From Sitta carolinensis (taxonomy: Eukaryota > Chordata > Aves > Passeriformes > Sittidae), in contig CM063283.1 in NCBI GenBank assembly GCA_032173965.1, forward strand, positions 82,090,743 through 82,154,742: a stretch of 64,000 nt of DNA, written 5' to 3'. The notes beneath the pieces are model-generated. The model ran no database searches and had not been told where the DNA came from. It saw only the letters and a list, made by a program, of their open reading frames with translations. The position numbers were made by a program, and so were the translations under genes. Below, piece by piece: positions 1 through 13,399 of this stretch (position 1 is its first letter; every line of letters starts with the position of its first letter).

Positions 1-2083
1 TGAATTATATTCAGAAATTTCAATATCTGAATTTACCAATGTTGATATTGCATGTCCATGTGGGATTTACTGGACTCCTGATTCATGCAAATCCTCAGCT
101 GCATGTGCAAAATTGAGATTGGACCTAGCACAGCTCCTCAAAGCACCTAAAGACCAGCAAAACTCAACTACTTCAATAGAGGAGCTCCTAATCCTCAGCA
201 GTTAATACAAGCCAAATGTGTTTCCTGAGGCAGGGAAGGAAGGCTCAGTCAACAAACAGAAACCCATTCTATCTCTCACTAGTGTCTTATAGCCCTTGGA
301 CTGCTTCCTCCACCTAGCTTGACGTGTTTTCCTCTGTACAGAGATTTGTGGAAGGATTCAGCTTTAGCCCCATGTTTGTGCTTTGGTTCACCCTGGGCCT
401 CCTAGAAGCTGCCAATCCCAGCATGTGTGCCAAAATGTGACTGGTATTGGTTTTGAGGATGTAATGAACTGTAATGAGCTTTGGGGTGCCAGAAAACACA
501 TAGCATGCCCCAAAAATACCCTCAGCCTTTGAATCCCTGGAGGAGTTTTTGGGGGTGAGCTGTTGTCTCCAGAGCATTATGCTTTCTTTCAAGGTGACAG
601 GAATTCTCCTCACCCTCTGGAGCTGCTTTCTCTGTGGCTCCTTGCAGGTCTCACTTTTTCACTTCTCTGTTCAAGGAATCACAAGGCCACTCATCACTCA
701 TACAAAAGGAGGCGTCAAACCAGAACCAGTTCATCAGGAGAGAACCTGATACACCCTGGTATGACTACAATTAAGGAAAGAACAACAGTCACCAATAGAT
801 GTCTGCCTACAAACAAAGCTGGAATGAAAAGTGAAAGAAATTCCACTTTTTTGTTAGCCTGATTGTCAAAAAGAAAACACACAGAATGAGTCAACTAGCT
901 ACAAGGAACGAAGTGATCTTTTCCCATTATAGTCAGGACACAGAGCCTGTGATATCTCTGAGAGCTCAATCTAAATAAGGCCCCATCCTCTCGTCTATTT
1001 CACATTATGAATAAAAACATGAAATTAGTTTTATGTCAGAAGAACAACCCTTAAGACACTTGTAACTTATAATTATAATTTCTAAGCTGTTTGGCTTGTC
1101 AGTATCAAGAAATTCACAGCCCAAGACTTCCAGGACTTTATAGGCTGAGACATGCTGTGCTAGCTACTGAACATTAACTATGAATCTCTCATCTGCATCC
1201 TGATTTATTAACTACAGTGAGAAACAGAAAGTTTTAAAAAGTACTGTATGTGCATAGCCTGCTAGAGTGGAAGGAGCCACTGGCTGTGTTCTGCTCCTAT
1301 TCAATAAACTACTAGCAATAGGTAAATGTAGGGATTTCTTCCTGCAAAAGTATTCGGTAGTTTTCTTGTAAATATACACTGCAAAATTTTTCCCTTCACT
1401 GAAGAGCAGAGCCAGCCAGTGTCGATTTCAGGATTCTGCTGGATTCACTGGTAGCAAATAATGAAAAGAAAATGTCTTGGGACTGTCTTTGCTATGCAAA
1501 ACTCCGTTCCCTTGTTAAATCTGGATGAAAATATTAACATTGACTGTGATGTATTTTGAAATAAACAGTATTTTTAACATACTTTGAATAAGAATTTTTA
1601 GAGGGAAGGCAGCTAAAAAAAAAATAAATTCTAGGAACTGAAATCCACTTTAGATTTTCAGCTTTTACCAAACATCAGGAAAATATTTTTTTTTAATTGA
1701 AAAATAAAATGTTGCATCCAAGGTATTCTAGGGGCAGTTTCTATCAAAATATTGCTCTTCCAAAAAAAAAGTATTTAACTTGTAAAAGGGACTATTCCAT
1801 GGTTGTGCAGTTTCTCCAGATTCTATTTTCACCTCAGTTTTGAAATATTTTTACAATAACAACTCTGAAATTTTACCCTTTACCACTATTTTGGGGATGT
1901 AAGAGGCTTGTCTGTATTTCAGATTTTGTTTGGGAGGAGGCAGAGTAGGTTGGGATTGGTTTTATTTGTCAAAGTCAGCTGGTTCCATTTCATAAGTGAA
2001 ACACTTTGTGATAGCGACACAGCCTGGATACTTAGAAGACATTAAATGATACAATAGTTTCTGGAAATAAAGGCAAGTGGCAA
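1..2083. other. Non-coding, AT-rich unique sequence
   Basis: No gene, RNA or mobile element is recognised. The overlapping 66- and 99-codon frames at 549-862 are in two registers of the same DNA with no coding signature. Several short A and T runs lie at 1610-1780. Confidence 0.6.
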
Positions 2084-2155
2084 GCATTCTCATCATTTTC
2101 AGATGGAGAAATGAGGGCAAGTAGGCTGAAATTACTTGCCCAGCTTATTACTGTT
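2084..2155 (-). repeat. MIR/L3-like remnant
   Basis: CATTTTCAGATGGAGAAATGAGG is followed about 25 bp later by ATTACTTGCCCAGC. Read on the minus strand this gives the signature order of the conserved MIR/L3 tail: GGGCAAGT, then CTCAT...CATCTGAAAATG. Confidence 0.5.
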
Positions 2156-5100
2156 CTGACTACCAACGTCGAGAGGACATATGTCTTTGGTTTCTGGGTC
2201 CCAGCACCCTACAAGGGGATGCCCTGAGGGGTATTGCCCTAATGAAGCTCCCAAATATTCTTTAATTTTTCTCTCCCAATTTCTTCTGGCATTGTTTCTT
2301 TTTAGCAATGTTGTTTTGCTTCTCCCCCTCCCCACCTATGGGCTTTCCCCTCCACTATTCAACATTTTAAAAATTTCACTTGATCAACAATGAAACAAAG
2401 GCAAAAAAGAAGAAGAGTCTCCAGAATTACAAGGGGTTTGATTAAATAAGATCCATTTAGAAATCACTCCTGATTTTTATTTTGCAAGATCAAAATCCAA
2501 TGATAATAATTTTCATAATTGAATCACTATTGTGCCACTTATGAGTACAAAGCTATAATTAGACCCAGGACACTGACATTTATTTTCTTTTTTTATGAAC
2601 AGAACATTTCTAAACTTCTTACAGTGGTGGTGTCCAGCCAAACACAGAATAGAATTTGAAATTAAATTTAAAGGAGTGAAGAACCAGAAGAAAATGGTCT
2701 TGACTCTGGTATTAAAAAAGGTTTTTCAGAGTTTATGCATTCTGGCTGTGACAGCGTTAAACGACTCTTCACAGATATTTGATATATATTGACTGTACAA
2801 GATTAAAAGTTAGACTTTATTTGTAGCATAAATCTGGTAGATGAATATGTAATGTACATTCTTCTTTTATTGCAGTCATAGAATATGCTGAAACTTTAAC
2901 CCCCCCAGAATGCTATCTACATATTTCCCTCCATATTTTGTATTCATAGAAATAATCACATTAGTTGTTGGACACACGCTCTTCTTTTAGTAAATAAAAA
3001 AGTCTGCCACTTTCCATCATTTCACAACACCTAGAAAGACAGTAAAATCTTCAGAGCGATCGCATCTTTCTTTTGCTGGCTTTCACACACGTTCCCCCTA
3101 GAGAAGCAGATGTTTGACTTGTCTCATGTAAAAGGCAAAAATTGAGTTACAGCTTCAGATTGCAAGATTTGCAATGTTTGCTACAGTTTATTAATGTTAA
3201 CCAAATAAAAATGACATTAGTGAAAAAGATCTACATGATATCTCAGAACTCCCAAGATTAGGCCAGATGGTCACTTCTAACTGATATAATCTAGTAAGCT
3301 CTGTTGAGAGACAGGCTATTGATTGAATTTCTGCCTTTAAATGCAAGCTCCATATCTGCACATGTCCACAGTGATATCAGTTGCTTGAAATCCAATACAG
3401 AGGTGTAGATTGGGAGATGATGTTAGTTGCTACCTATTAAAACTGTCAATTCCATCTGTTGTCTAACACTTTAAAATACTGAGTGTAGTTTTTAATAGAT
3501 CAGTATTAGATTAAGAGGCCGTATATCAAGGCTCTTACTAGCTGAGAAGTGTGGGTAAATGCATAATTAAATGACACAATGGAAAAGGAACTCTGTGGGC
3601 TGGAACTGGCCCAAATTAGCATCAAGCAGGAAGCAAATGCTGTGATTTAGGATTTCTGCAGCTGCCAGACTTCCCTAAAAATGAATAATGTTCAGCCCTA
3701 TTGAAATTATCTTTACAAGCAAGTATATCATTATTAAAACCTGCAAGTGCTATAAGACTTATGATTACTCAGCTCCCCATAGTGCACTTCCACAGGTACT
3801 TCAGTGACTGTACATCTGCCTAACTACCATGCTCATATGGCATTCCCACAAGGGCTGTTTCAGGCTTTGATGACAGCCGCATCAAAGCCATGTGTCTGGA
3901 AGGTTGTATCCCTAAAAGACCCCTATCCCTCAGAATATTGTCAAAAAACACCACTGGGGTTATTTATAGGGTAGGGGTTCAACCTGTCCCTTCTCACAGG
4001 TGTGCAGTATCTCAGGGCCCTTGCCTGGTAAAAAGGGCTGATAGAGAGGGGAGGTAATAGCCACCTCCAACATCACCAGCCCAACATCCAGCAGCTAGTG
4101 CTGCTTAAATTTAATCACTGAGGAAAGCTCTCCTTCTTGACTCCTTTGTACCTGTACGACCACAGGAAAAGAAGAAAGTGAAGAGGGAAAGAGAGGAAAA
4201 AAATTAGGGAATGGATAATAAATGCAGACCCATAGACAGAAGAAAGTGCTTATTTTATAGCTCTTAATATTTGTATATAGAAGCTAAAGAAACATACCCA
4301 GCGTGTTGGAAGAAAAGCAGAAGTCCTCCCCGGAAAGGGCCAGAAGCAGGATTCATATAAAAATCCATGGTTTATTTTTCTCACCACTTCTTTGTTATAA
4401 TAAGCAAATAATCTAATTATCGATCCTAGCTGGGCCAATGCTTCGCAAAACAGAGGAGAATGTGGATTTTGTGCTCTTTTTGCATCAACTTTCAAAAGAC
4501 AGTTTAAGTACAAATTTTCAGAACCACATTATGGTGACCTGTGAAGGATGCAGAACCAGTTTTAAGAGAGGAGTTTGGAAGCAACTAGAAAAATTCTGTT
4601 TGCAAACTACTAGTGAAAGGTAGTAAAAACAGCTTTATAAATTCCCTGAATACACCACAAGGAGTGTTTTGGATACATAAAGTCTCTTCATGTTATTAAC
4701 CAGTACAAGGTACATGAAACATTCATGGAAAATTAATGTTAAATGAATATTACTGTATACTCACAGAATACAAACTGTGAATTCAGAAACACTCTATTCC
4801 CAGCAGATACGCAATTTGAAGAATTATGCTCATTCCAGATAGAAATGGAGACAATATTGTGTGAGGTAGCTGATAAATTAACCAGCAAAGGTCCAGCTTC
4901 ATGTATCAAATACTCAAAACAAATCTGTCGGACCAGAAATATTTCAGGGCAGAATGAATCTACTTAGAATAATGAACTTCTTCAAGAAACCCAAAAGTTA
5001 CTATAAAGATTTTCCACGAAAACAATAAAAATTAAATTAAATTATTATTTAGACAGTTCTGCTTACTGCTTACTATCCAAAGTACAGAAGCTGTCTTTCA

Positions 5101-7079
5101 AGAAAGCAGAACCTTCATGAGCTTTTTCTGTAAAGCTTGAAACACTTGATACACCACAGCAGAACTGAGGTAATAAGCATTTCAAGTGTGGAAAATAGCA
5201 ATTCTACCCTCACCATAGCACTCTTTTTAAGGGTCATGATTCACCAGCATAGTCTCTTTGGTGGGGTTCTCCCTGATATGAATGACACCAGCAAAAAAAA
5301 AAAAAAAAAAAATTATATTTTCAAAGGTGTTTCATATGACTTAAGTCTTTATAACATGAATGGACAGAGAGAGGGACTGGTTATTTCAAAGCTTTCAGTG
5401 TGCTTTAAACTAAAAGTGCTAAATTTAATTACCATAATGAGCCACTGAAAAATCATACTTCATAAACCAGACTTGATCAAACTAAAGGTCAAAAACCTTA
5501 GATACATTTTAAACGGTTTTTTTATTAACCCAAATGGTAGAAGAAAAATAGTAACTGTAATACACTGTTCTTTTAAACAGATAATAGGCTTTATAACATT
5601 TGTTCTCAAGTGAGACCAGGAAAATGAGTAGCTAAATATAAAAAATATTATTTTAATATAATATATCTCCCTCCATTCTCCAGCAGAAATGGCAAGTCAC
5701 AGAAGAAACTAGCCCACGAGCTGAACCAAAGTCATGGTAAAATGTTGGATCTGCAAGTTAGTGGGGTTTTTTTAGGAAAAGATGGTTTTAGTGACAGCAT
5801 AGATGGGAGGAGTTGCTTAAACGTAAGCTACTCAACACATCACATACATTGGCAGTTCCAAGGTTTACAGACAGTGAAGACTTACATACCATATGAATTT
5901 TTGGCTACTCCTTTCCTTAATGTCCAGGACTTCTAAGCAACCAGTTAGACTCATGATTCCTTACAGGACTTGTCACACTTACCAGTGGTTCCATTTTTGT
6001 GGTCGTGTAGGAATCAAATGTTACATAGAAAGGAAAACAGTAGATGACTTACTGAAATAAGATATTAGAGAAGTGATGGCAATGCAAATCATAAATTTGT
6101 GATGGGAGAAAAAATGTATCTGATATAGTATAAACTAATGAAGGTGAACTGCATGCATATGCATTCACAAACACACATACTCAGAACTTCCTGAAAAAAC
6201 AGAAGGTGTAGGACTGCAGCAGACCAAGGAAAAGCAAGAGCATTAACATTACATAAGATGATTAAGGGGATAGCATAAAACATATGGAATATTCTTCTGC
6301 TAAAATACACAAAGGATTCTATTGCTATTGAATTTTCACCAGCTGCCAACTCGGCTAATACTATTACAAGAACACAGGGATGGGACATGCCTCAAGACTA
6401 ACACCGGGGGGATCAGCTTTGCTGACTGCACTCTCTTTATCCACCTCTCCTCAAAACTGTCCCTAACCCACACTCTTCTGCCATGGTATTTTCCAGCTCC
6501 AGCTCAGAGCTGCGGTTTCTTTCTAGTTGGAACTGAGCTGGAGATACAAGTACAGTATTAGAGGAAAAAGATATAGGGGCCAAGACAAGGATGGAGAGCA
6601 AGAAAAATAGACAGGGTAGTTGAAGGCTCTTTCCCTCTTCCTTCTTACTCCCTTTCTTCTCAGACAAGTGCACAGTGATCTCTATCAAATGTTAATAAAT
6701 GCTGCAGCACCCAACAGGCCCCATAGATCACAGTCTACCCAGCAGGAGACACTGAGTGTGGAGCAGAGTTGAAAATCCTTTAAAAAAGATTTTGCTGTGT
6801 GTTGAGTTCTTTCAAAAAAACTGACCTGAGTTATGAGCAATTTTGAATATTGGTTTCCTGTGAGTCTGAAATGCTTAATATTAGAGCACCAAAGTGCAAC
6901 TGCATAACAGGAGCTTGAGCCTCAGTGCCAGGTTAACTGAGTTTCTGGCTTTGTGTAGTAAATATCATCAGGTCAATTATGTACGTGTCCTTGCCCATCC
7001 TTCCCTTAGTAAGATTTGCTTACATAAAATATAACTTACTGAATCATGTCTATTTTTTGCATGGTATTTTCAATTCCAG
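2156..7079. other. Non-coding, AT-rich unique sequence
   Basis: It holds only short chance frames and the A20 tract at 5293. The phrase at 3258-3290 (GGCCAGATGGTCACTTCTAAC) could be a decayed CR1-type tail, which cannot be confirmed by eye. Confidence 0.55.
5293..5312. repeat. Poly(A) tract, 20 bp
   Basis: Twenty uninterrupted A residues in otherwise unique sequence, with no associated element seen. Confidence 0.9.
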
Positions 7080-7164
7080 ATGGAGGAGAGAGTGACCTGC
7101 CTGACATGGACACATTGAATAAGATGGTCAGTTCTAACAAGTTATTGCAACCACTGTTCTTTTT
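7080..7164 (+). other. Candidate internal coding exon, unrecognised gene
   Basis: TATTTTCAATTCCAG precedes the segment and GTAAGT follows it (7165-7170). The 85 bases are open in one frame (two bases, 27 codons, two bases), giving GGESDLPDMDT...LQPLFF; the other two frames stop. The donor is weak on its exon side (TTT). The phrase AGATGGTCAGTTCTAAC inside it nearly matches AGATGGTCACTTCTAAC at about 3264, so both could be pieces of one old repeat such as a CR1 tail, which lowers confidence. Confidence 0.18.
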
Positions 7165-7419
7165 GTAAGTTATTTAGGTTTCCTTATTCATAATATCACT
7201 TAGCACAATTTTTTTCTCCACTTACATCTTTATCGTAACAATAAGTGTCACTGATGCAGCAGCAAGAACAACCCAGAGAAAAGATTGCAACTCATTATCA
7301 TTCATTACTGTAGTGAAGAGAGATTAGAAACATAATGGAAACTGAGCGAAGATGTACCCTTGTGTCACTTACCTTGTACTTCGCTCAGAGCCAGGAACTT
7401 CCATGGGCAGTGATAGTGA

Positions 7420-7500
7420 CTCGGTCACTGGCTGCCAGTCAGTGACCTTGGGTGGGTTACTCGACCTTCCAATGACTTCATTGCCCCAGTGTAAGCTCAG
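7420..7500 (+). repeat. MIR/L3-like remnant
   Basis: CAGTGACCTTGGGTGGGTTAC followed by CGACCTTCC...TTGCCCCAGTGTAA keeps the order of the MIR/L3 tail (TGACCTTGGGCAAGTCAC, then ACCTCT, then CCCATCTGTAA). Confidence 0.5.
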
Positions 7501-7505
7501 ATAAA

Positions 7506-10500
7506 AAGTACAATCACAAGGAAACACAGTGCCATATTTGAGAACTTTCCTGCTTTTACATCCATATTTTTGAGCTTATGTACATAGAGCTGCTTAGCGA
7601 GTTATAGTTGTTTAATACTTCCCATTATAAGACCTAATTTTCAGATATTGTAACTTTGCCAAATTCTAATATTCCAAGCAAAAATATTTCATGTTGTGTG
7701 ACTGCTACAGTATGACAAAAGAAATAGTAGTTATATTTTAATTTTAACAATCATTTCTAAGGATAAAGAGTTTTTAAACAAAAAGAAAAAAAGTTCACTG
7801 TGTTAAAATAATGATTACAACAGCATGACAGACAAGCCCTCTTCTTTGGTCGAGCAATACGATATTTGCTAGGAAGTGCCACCTCAGCTGAGAACTCATC
7901 TTTTGCCACCATCTGAAAATCTATGTGTACTTGAACAAATTATTCAGTTTTGTAAAAAATCTGGTTTTTTTAATATTCAATGGAAAATTTGTTTCAGAGA
8001 CTAAGTTATTTGAAAATTTCCATCAACATACAGAATATCCTACTGTCTCATCAGTCTGAACAGGCAGGGTCCATGGGGATCCAAGCACATTTCATCCACT
8101 CACAGCTCCTGTGCAGGACAGGAGTGCCTGTGTGATGGCTCTGGCCCAGAGAAAGACTTGCTCTTCAGTACCTCTGTCCCATGGTAGCCTTTAGTTTTGC
8201 AGTAGCACCTAAACCTAGAGGAGAAGAAAATGGTGAACAAACACTTTTCCTCTTCTGTCACTTGTCTTCACAGTGACACGTTAGCTCACATGACTGTAAG
8301 GAAGAGCAACAAATCCAGGCTCCAACAACAAACAGCTTGTAAAATTATTCTAGGAACAAAACTTTGAACATGTCCATATCATAGTTGAATGGTGCCATGA
8401 CACCATATGGAAAGAGGCTGGTTTTTGTTTTGGTTTATGCCAAATTCTTATGCACTTCGTATATTTAATCCACAAGGGAGACCCAAGGTCTGTAGTGATT
8501 CCATGTGTTTTCTCCAATGACTGAAGGGCACATTGTTGCATCATCACCTTGTTCCTTCAACATCGCCAAGCAGAGCCAGCCAGCCTCCTCCCACCAAAAT
8601 TCTGCTTTTTGACTGTAATACAGCTTCACACTCTGAGGCCTAATGCACAGTCATAAGCTTTTCTTTCAACAAACTCACATTATAATGCAAGGTACAAACA
8701 TCCAAACAGTCTCTGCAAGAGATGGATGAAGTAAAGTTTATCTGTGAATGCACATAGCTCAAACTTTCCCCTACCATGTCTACACTTATTCAGCTACACT
8801 ACCAGGATTAGTTTAAACTCCATGGAATACATCTGCTCTGCACTATGCCTTGAAGTTTCATATATCATGAAAGAAACAGAGACCAGAAGTCAAGCTTCCA
8901 GAGATGAGCTGTAGGAATGACATGTGGCACATCTTTCCTTCTCCTGTCAGTGGCACTAATGAACAGTCTGTGATAGTGTCACAATTGCATGGGTGTGAAG
9001 ATGGCGGTGTAAACATACTGCCAAAAATATGTTCATGGTCCTGGAAATCAAAGTTCCAAAATAATTATACACAAAAATCCACCTTACATTTAGGATTTGC
9101 TGAGGGAGAAGAGTTACAGACTGAGCCTGCTGAACAGTGAACATCAGCAAGTTTTTCAGAAGCTCTCATCATGTTAGTGGGTGGTGTACATACTTCTCAG
9201 AGTGCAGCCAGACAAGTGTCGAGGATGTTGGATCCCACATCTCATTTAAAAAACTCATATTTGAAAATGATCCGGGACAGTCTGACAAAGACTTTATTTA
9301 ATATGAAAATGACACCTTACTGAAAACTTCCTATGGGAGAACTCCTCATAAAATACATGCCATAGGACACAGTGTCGCTGAATTTAATACCTTATTCCTA
9401 GGAATGGATGCTATGTAATCTCATCCATAAATTTACCAATGTCTATCATAGTATTTATTAAAGTTCATAGTTCAAGTTCAGACTGCTTCATTTTGTTTTT
9501 TTTTTTTCCCTACTTAACATATTAGACAGTTGTTCTAAAATTTAATTGATAAGTGGAAGTCTGAATTTTCCTGCTCATCCATGGACAGCACGTGCACAAC
9601 ATGCCATGGGAAAATCCATCTGGGATCTGTCAACACTGCATGAACATGGGATTCCCAACATCTGAAGTGACATGGGATTTGTCCATCATCTGTATTCCCC
9701 TTTACATTCTACCTTATGAAAAGAGCTATTTTATTATACAAATTGTTGCATATCCCTCCCCTATGCAGAACAAGTGTGAGCTTCAATATTCAGTAATTCT
9801 AGAGTCATCCGTTCCTCAGTTTGGTTTGGTAGCAGAGATCACCAGCTTGCTTCCTCTTAAGAACATCACAGATTTAGAAAACTGTCTTCAGTCTGGTGAA
9901 CAGTCATGAATGGGGGTGGAAAAATGATGAATTGTTGCATTTAAAGAGCTGATGCCTTTTATGAAACCCAATTTTCAGTGTGCAGAGGTAGGCAGCACCT
10001 CCACATACATTAGGCAATTAAAGAAGTTAATAGGAAATACTAGTAAAAGGTACTTAATTTAATCTAAAAACGTTGTTGAGGTTATAAGTAGTTTCTATTG
10101 CTTTCTGGTTTTGCAGGGTTTTTTAGGTAGTGCTTATTAGAGAAAAAATACTGCTATTATTGCCTTTTTAAAAATACTGCAGCTGCTAATTCAAGCTCTA
10201 ATTAAATGCACAGTTGTGAATTTTATATTTACTTGTGTTTTATGTCATTTCTCAACTCAGACTTCAAGACAGACTCAAAGCTGACACCTCTGGATCTTTC
10301 ATAGAATATTCTTCCCTCCATACAGATTTCCCTGTCATCAAAAATGTGGTTCAGATATTTGTGTGTGTATGTCTGCGGGTAATGGACAGAAATTTAACAA
10401 GCTTTTATTATCCACTCCTAGTATCAGCCTGAATCTTTTAGTTAGTTGGGAGCTAATTGCCAAAAGGTTTGATGGTATGTCTAATTGGGTCAGTCATCCT

Positions 10501-13351
10501 TCTATGCCATGAACTCTACCAGACTGCCAGTGTGCCCTGAACTCAGAGGGTAAGAGACCATCAGTTATTTAGTATGTGCTAGAAGCATGCATTTTCTTTT
10601 CACTCCATGTGAAAGTAGTTAACCACAAGGAAGGAGTCCCACCCCTCCACTTTGCAAAATGGTGAAATTAAGTTTTCCATACAGCTACCAGGGGACTGCA
10701 GTAAATTACCCTGGTAACAGAGTTTACATTGATTCTGAAAAAAGCACTTGTCCATATGTAACAACGATAACCTTTTAGAAGGTTTGGAAAACAAATCTGA
10801 CACCCCATTAAAAGGCAAATGATTTTTTCTCCACACAAGAAAAAGAAACTTTTAAGACATAGAAGGCTATTAATAAATAATGGAGCTTTTTTATAGGAAA
10901 GGCTGACATGAAAGCTTAAGCTATAAACTGTATCAGAAGCAGTATTTTGACTTGTGTGGTTTATTTGTCAAAGCAGTGAGATGGGATCTCATTTTTATTA
11001 GCTGCACAAAAGATATTTTATTGAATGTCACTTTGTAATTTGATTTTAAAAGGAATAGAAAAAAATTACATTTTCTCAGATACGTAATACTGCAAAAACA
11101 TGATAGTCATACTAACCACTAACCACAATGAGTAGCAATATAAGCCCTACAAAATATACACTAGTACCTTACCAATGCAAATGTGTGTTTTGAGATTCCA
11201 TGTACCAGAATATTTTTTCCTGAATCTGGTTTCATTTACTACTGTCAGAATAATATATAAAAAATATGTGCATATTATTAAATTATGTATGTAAACAACT
11301 AACATAAGAGTTAGATTTGAGAAGACGGACGGCTTTTAATATTTTAGAATTTGTCTTCAAGTTCGTTCACATAATTCATTTATTTACAAGAAAAAGATCA
11401 TAGCTGAATGAAACAGAGAACAGTGTTTATTACCAAGATATGATGGGGATGAGAATAAAGACACAGAACATAAAGAAAAGAAGTCTGAGTAAATTTTTTT
11501 TTTTTTTCACTTTGCCATTGACTCCCTGAAAGTTGTTTAAGCCTCCTTTGCTCCACCTCCATTTGTGAGCCCTACTGCCACAGGAAACAAGCAGGATCAT
11601 TGTCTCAAGAAAGAAAAATACAGCTTCCAGCATTCTTTGTGGTACCAGTTTTGTCACAAGAGACAGTGACATCATCCCTGGGTGGGCAGCCTGGGCTTGG
11701 TCCCAGGATGAGAGAATTACTGTGGAGTGCTCTGCCCCTCCGCCTCTCCTCCAAAGCCACTTCATCACACCATTCAGCTCTGTCAGACCCTGGTGGTGAT
11801 GCCCAGTAAGAGCCAGACAAATGCACGTTTGTAACTCACAGGAAGCATCCATTGCCACTCTAGCTGATCAATATAATACAACTTCACAATATAACACAAC
11901 TGAGTGATACGGAAACATATTTCAATTCTTAATATTTTCATTAAAACTAACTCACTGAATTTTTATATTTAGTTCACCTAGAGCCACACTTTTTGTCAAC
12001 TGCCTTACATATCCAGAAAGCAGTTTTCTAACTGCTCAATTTTTACAAGCAAAATAGAGGGAACGCAAAAGGAGAAACATAAGTAGGTGAACAAAAATCA
12101 CATTTTAAATGGTAAGTAGAAATATGTGTTTTACAGTCCCACTGCTGCTTCACCAGTTTAAATCCTGCTTATCCCACTGAAGTTGTCACTGTCCCCTGGA
12201 TCATAAGCAATCATATATATCTTGCAAGACTCTCAAACTTACCAGCTGGAAGGAGGTTACAAGCTCCTCCTGCGGAATTCAATAACTGATAGCACCTACC
12301 CTTGGACAACCTTAATTAGATAGAATCAGTTCTGGCAGAAACTTAAGACAGGAAGCACTTCAAAAACATTTGTCAATCCATGGTCTTCACCAGTGATAGT
12401 TTAAAATCTGATACAGATCCCAGAGGGTAGCATGCAAGAAACATACATACTACTGCATTCCAAAAGGTGGGATTGCAAAACAGCTAAGGAAAATTCAGGG
12501 CCAACAGCCTGCAACAACTCTTGCACTCCTGAAATATTTGAGGTTAAAATCAGTAATGGTCTTCTTTGGTGTCACAGTGTTTATTTTTTTGGGCTGTCTA
12601 AAATGATGGCATGCAGAATTCACAAGTGTATCTACAGCTGCTAAAGGCTGTCTGCTGCTAAGAGCAGACAAGGGCATTGAAACATGCTAGAGTGTCTTTC
12701 AAGGCATAGAATATCTTTTAAACTCCAGTGCAAATTTTTTCCTTTTCACTTTTAAAATTAAAATTTTGTTCAAGAGTTGGAATGAAGACTGCTTTCTCAA
12801 ACTCCATAGTTTGGTGATTGGGGTATTTTTCTGAGAAGTAGGTAGGTGTTCCTATGGACAAAAGAAGAGGACTGTTAAATTTTGTTGGTTCTTGAGTAAA
12901 CACTATTTCAAAATCAGATCCCTTCCATTTCCTCTTCCAGCTGGTTTTATAAAGAAAGCAGTAGCTTTTCTGTCAGCTGGTTAGGGTGAAGCAGAAGCAT
13001 GATAGCAATGGATGAGCTTGACAAGATCAAGTCAGGTCTGAAAATATAGAAAAGCATGAATCTGGGCACTAGGAACCTCTCCATTCAAACAAGGAAGTTC
13101 CTAGAGGTTCTGGATGGTTCTGGAATTAGGCAGAAGTATCTGAATGCACTTTCAAAAAGTTCCTATGTTAGACTTGAATGACCTAACCAAGCAGTAAAGT
13201 CTTTACTAAGACCTTAGGAACTTCTGGAAGTGAAATCCAAAGGTTGTGAACAGAAACTTAGTTCAGCAAGACATGCAGATGCCTTCATAAAAGATAAGAG
13301 AGATTTAGAACATGAACTCCAACAGCAGCCTCCCAAATCCTCAATGATTCT
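7506..13351. other. Non-coding sequence; one moderately GC-richer patch
   Basis: Mostly AT-rich and featureless. At 11520-11850 the base composition rises. A minus-strand 142-codon frame there ends in a lysine run and hydrophobic tail produced by a poly-T tract and AT-rich DNA, so it is not taken as a gene. The block 10080-10235 is rich in homeobox-type TAAT and CTAATTAA motifs. Confidence 0.55.
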
Positions 13352-13396
13352 AAGGCCTGATTTCAGAGGTCCTACAGTAAAACTGTAGTTTTGCTG
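13352..13396. repeat. Ancient repeat fragment (half palindrome)
   Basis: GGCCTGATTTCAGAGGTCC resembles the arm of an old amniote palindromic repeat (GGCCTGATTTTCAGAGGTGC). Only one arm is visible here. The nearby CTACAGTAAAACTGTAG forms a short hairpin of its own. Confidence 0.35.
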
Positions 13397-13399
13397 TTA

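Noticed and set aside
11430..11858. Minus-strand frame of 142 codons
   Set aside because: Its C-terminal part is a lysine run and hydrophobic tail encoded by a poly-T tract and AT-rich DNA. A second frame of 73 codons overlaps it. No domain or splice context is seen.
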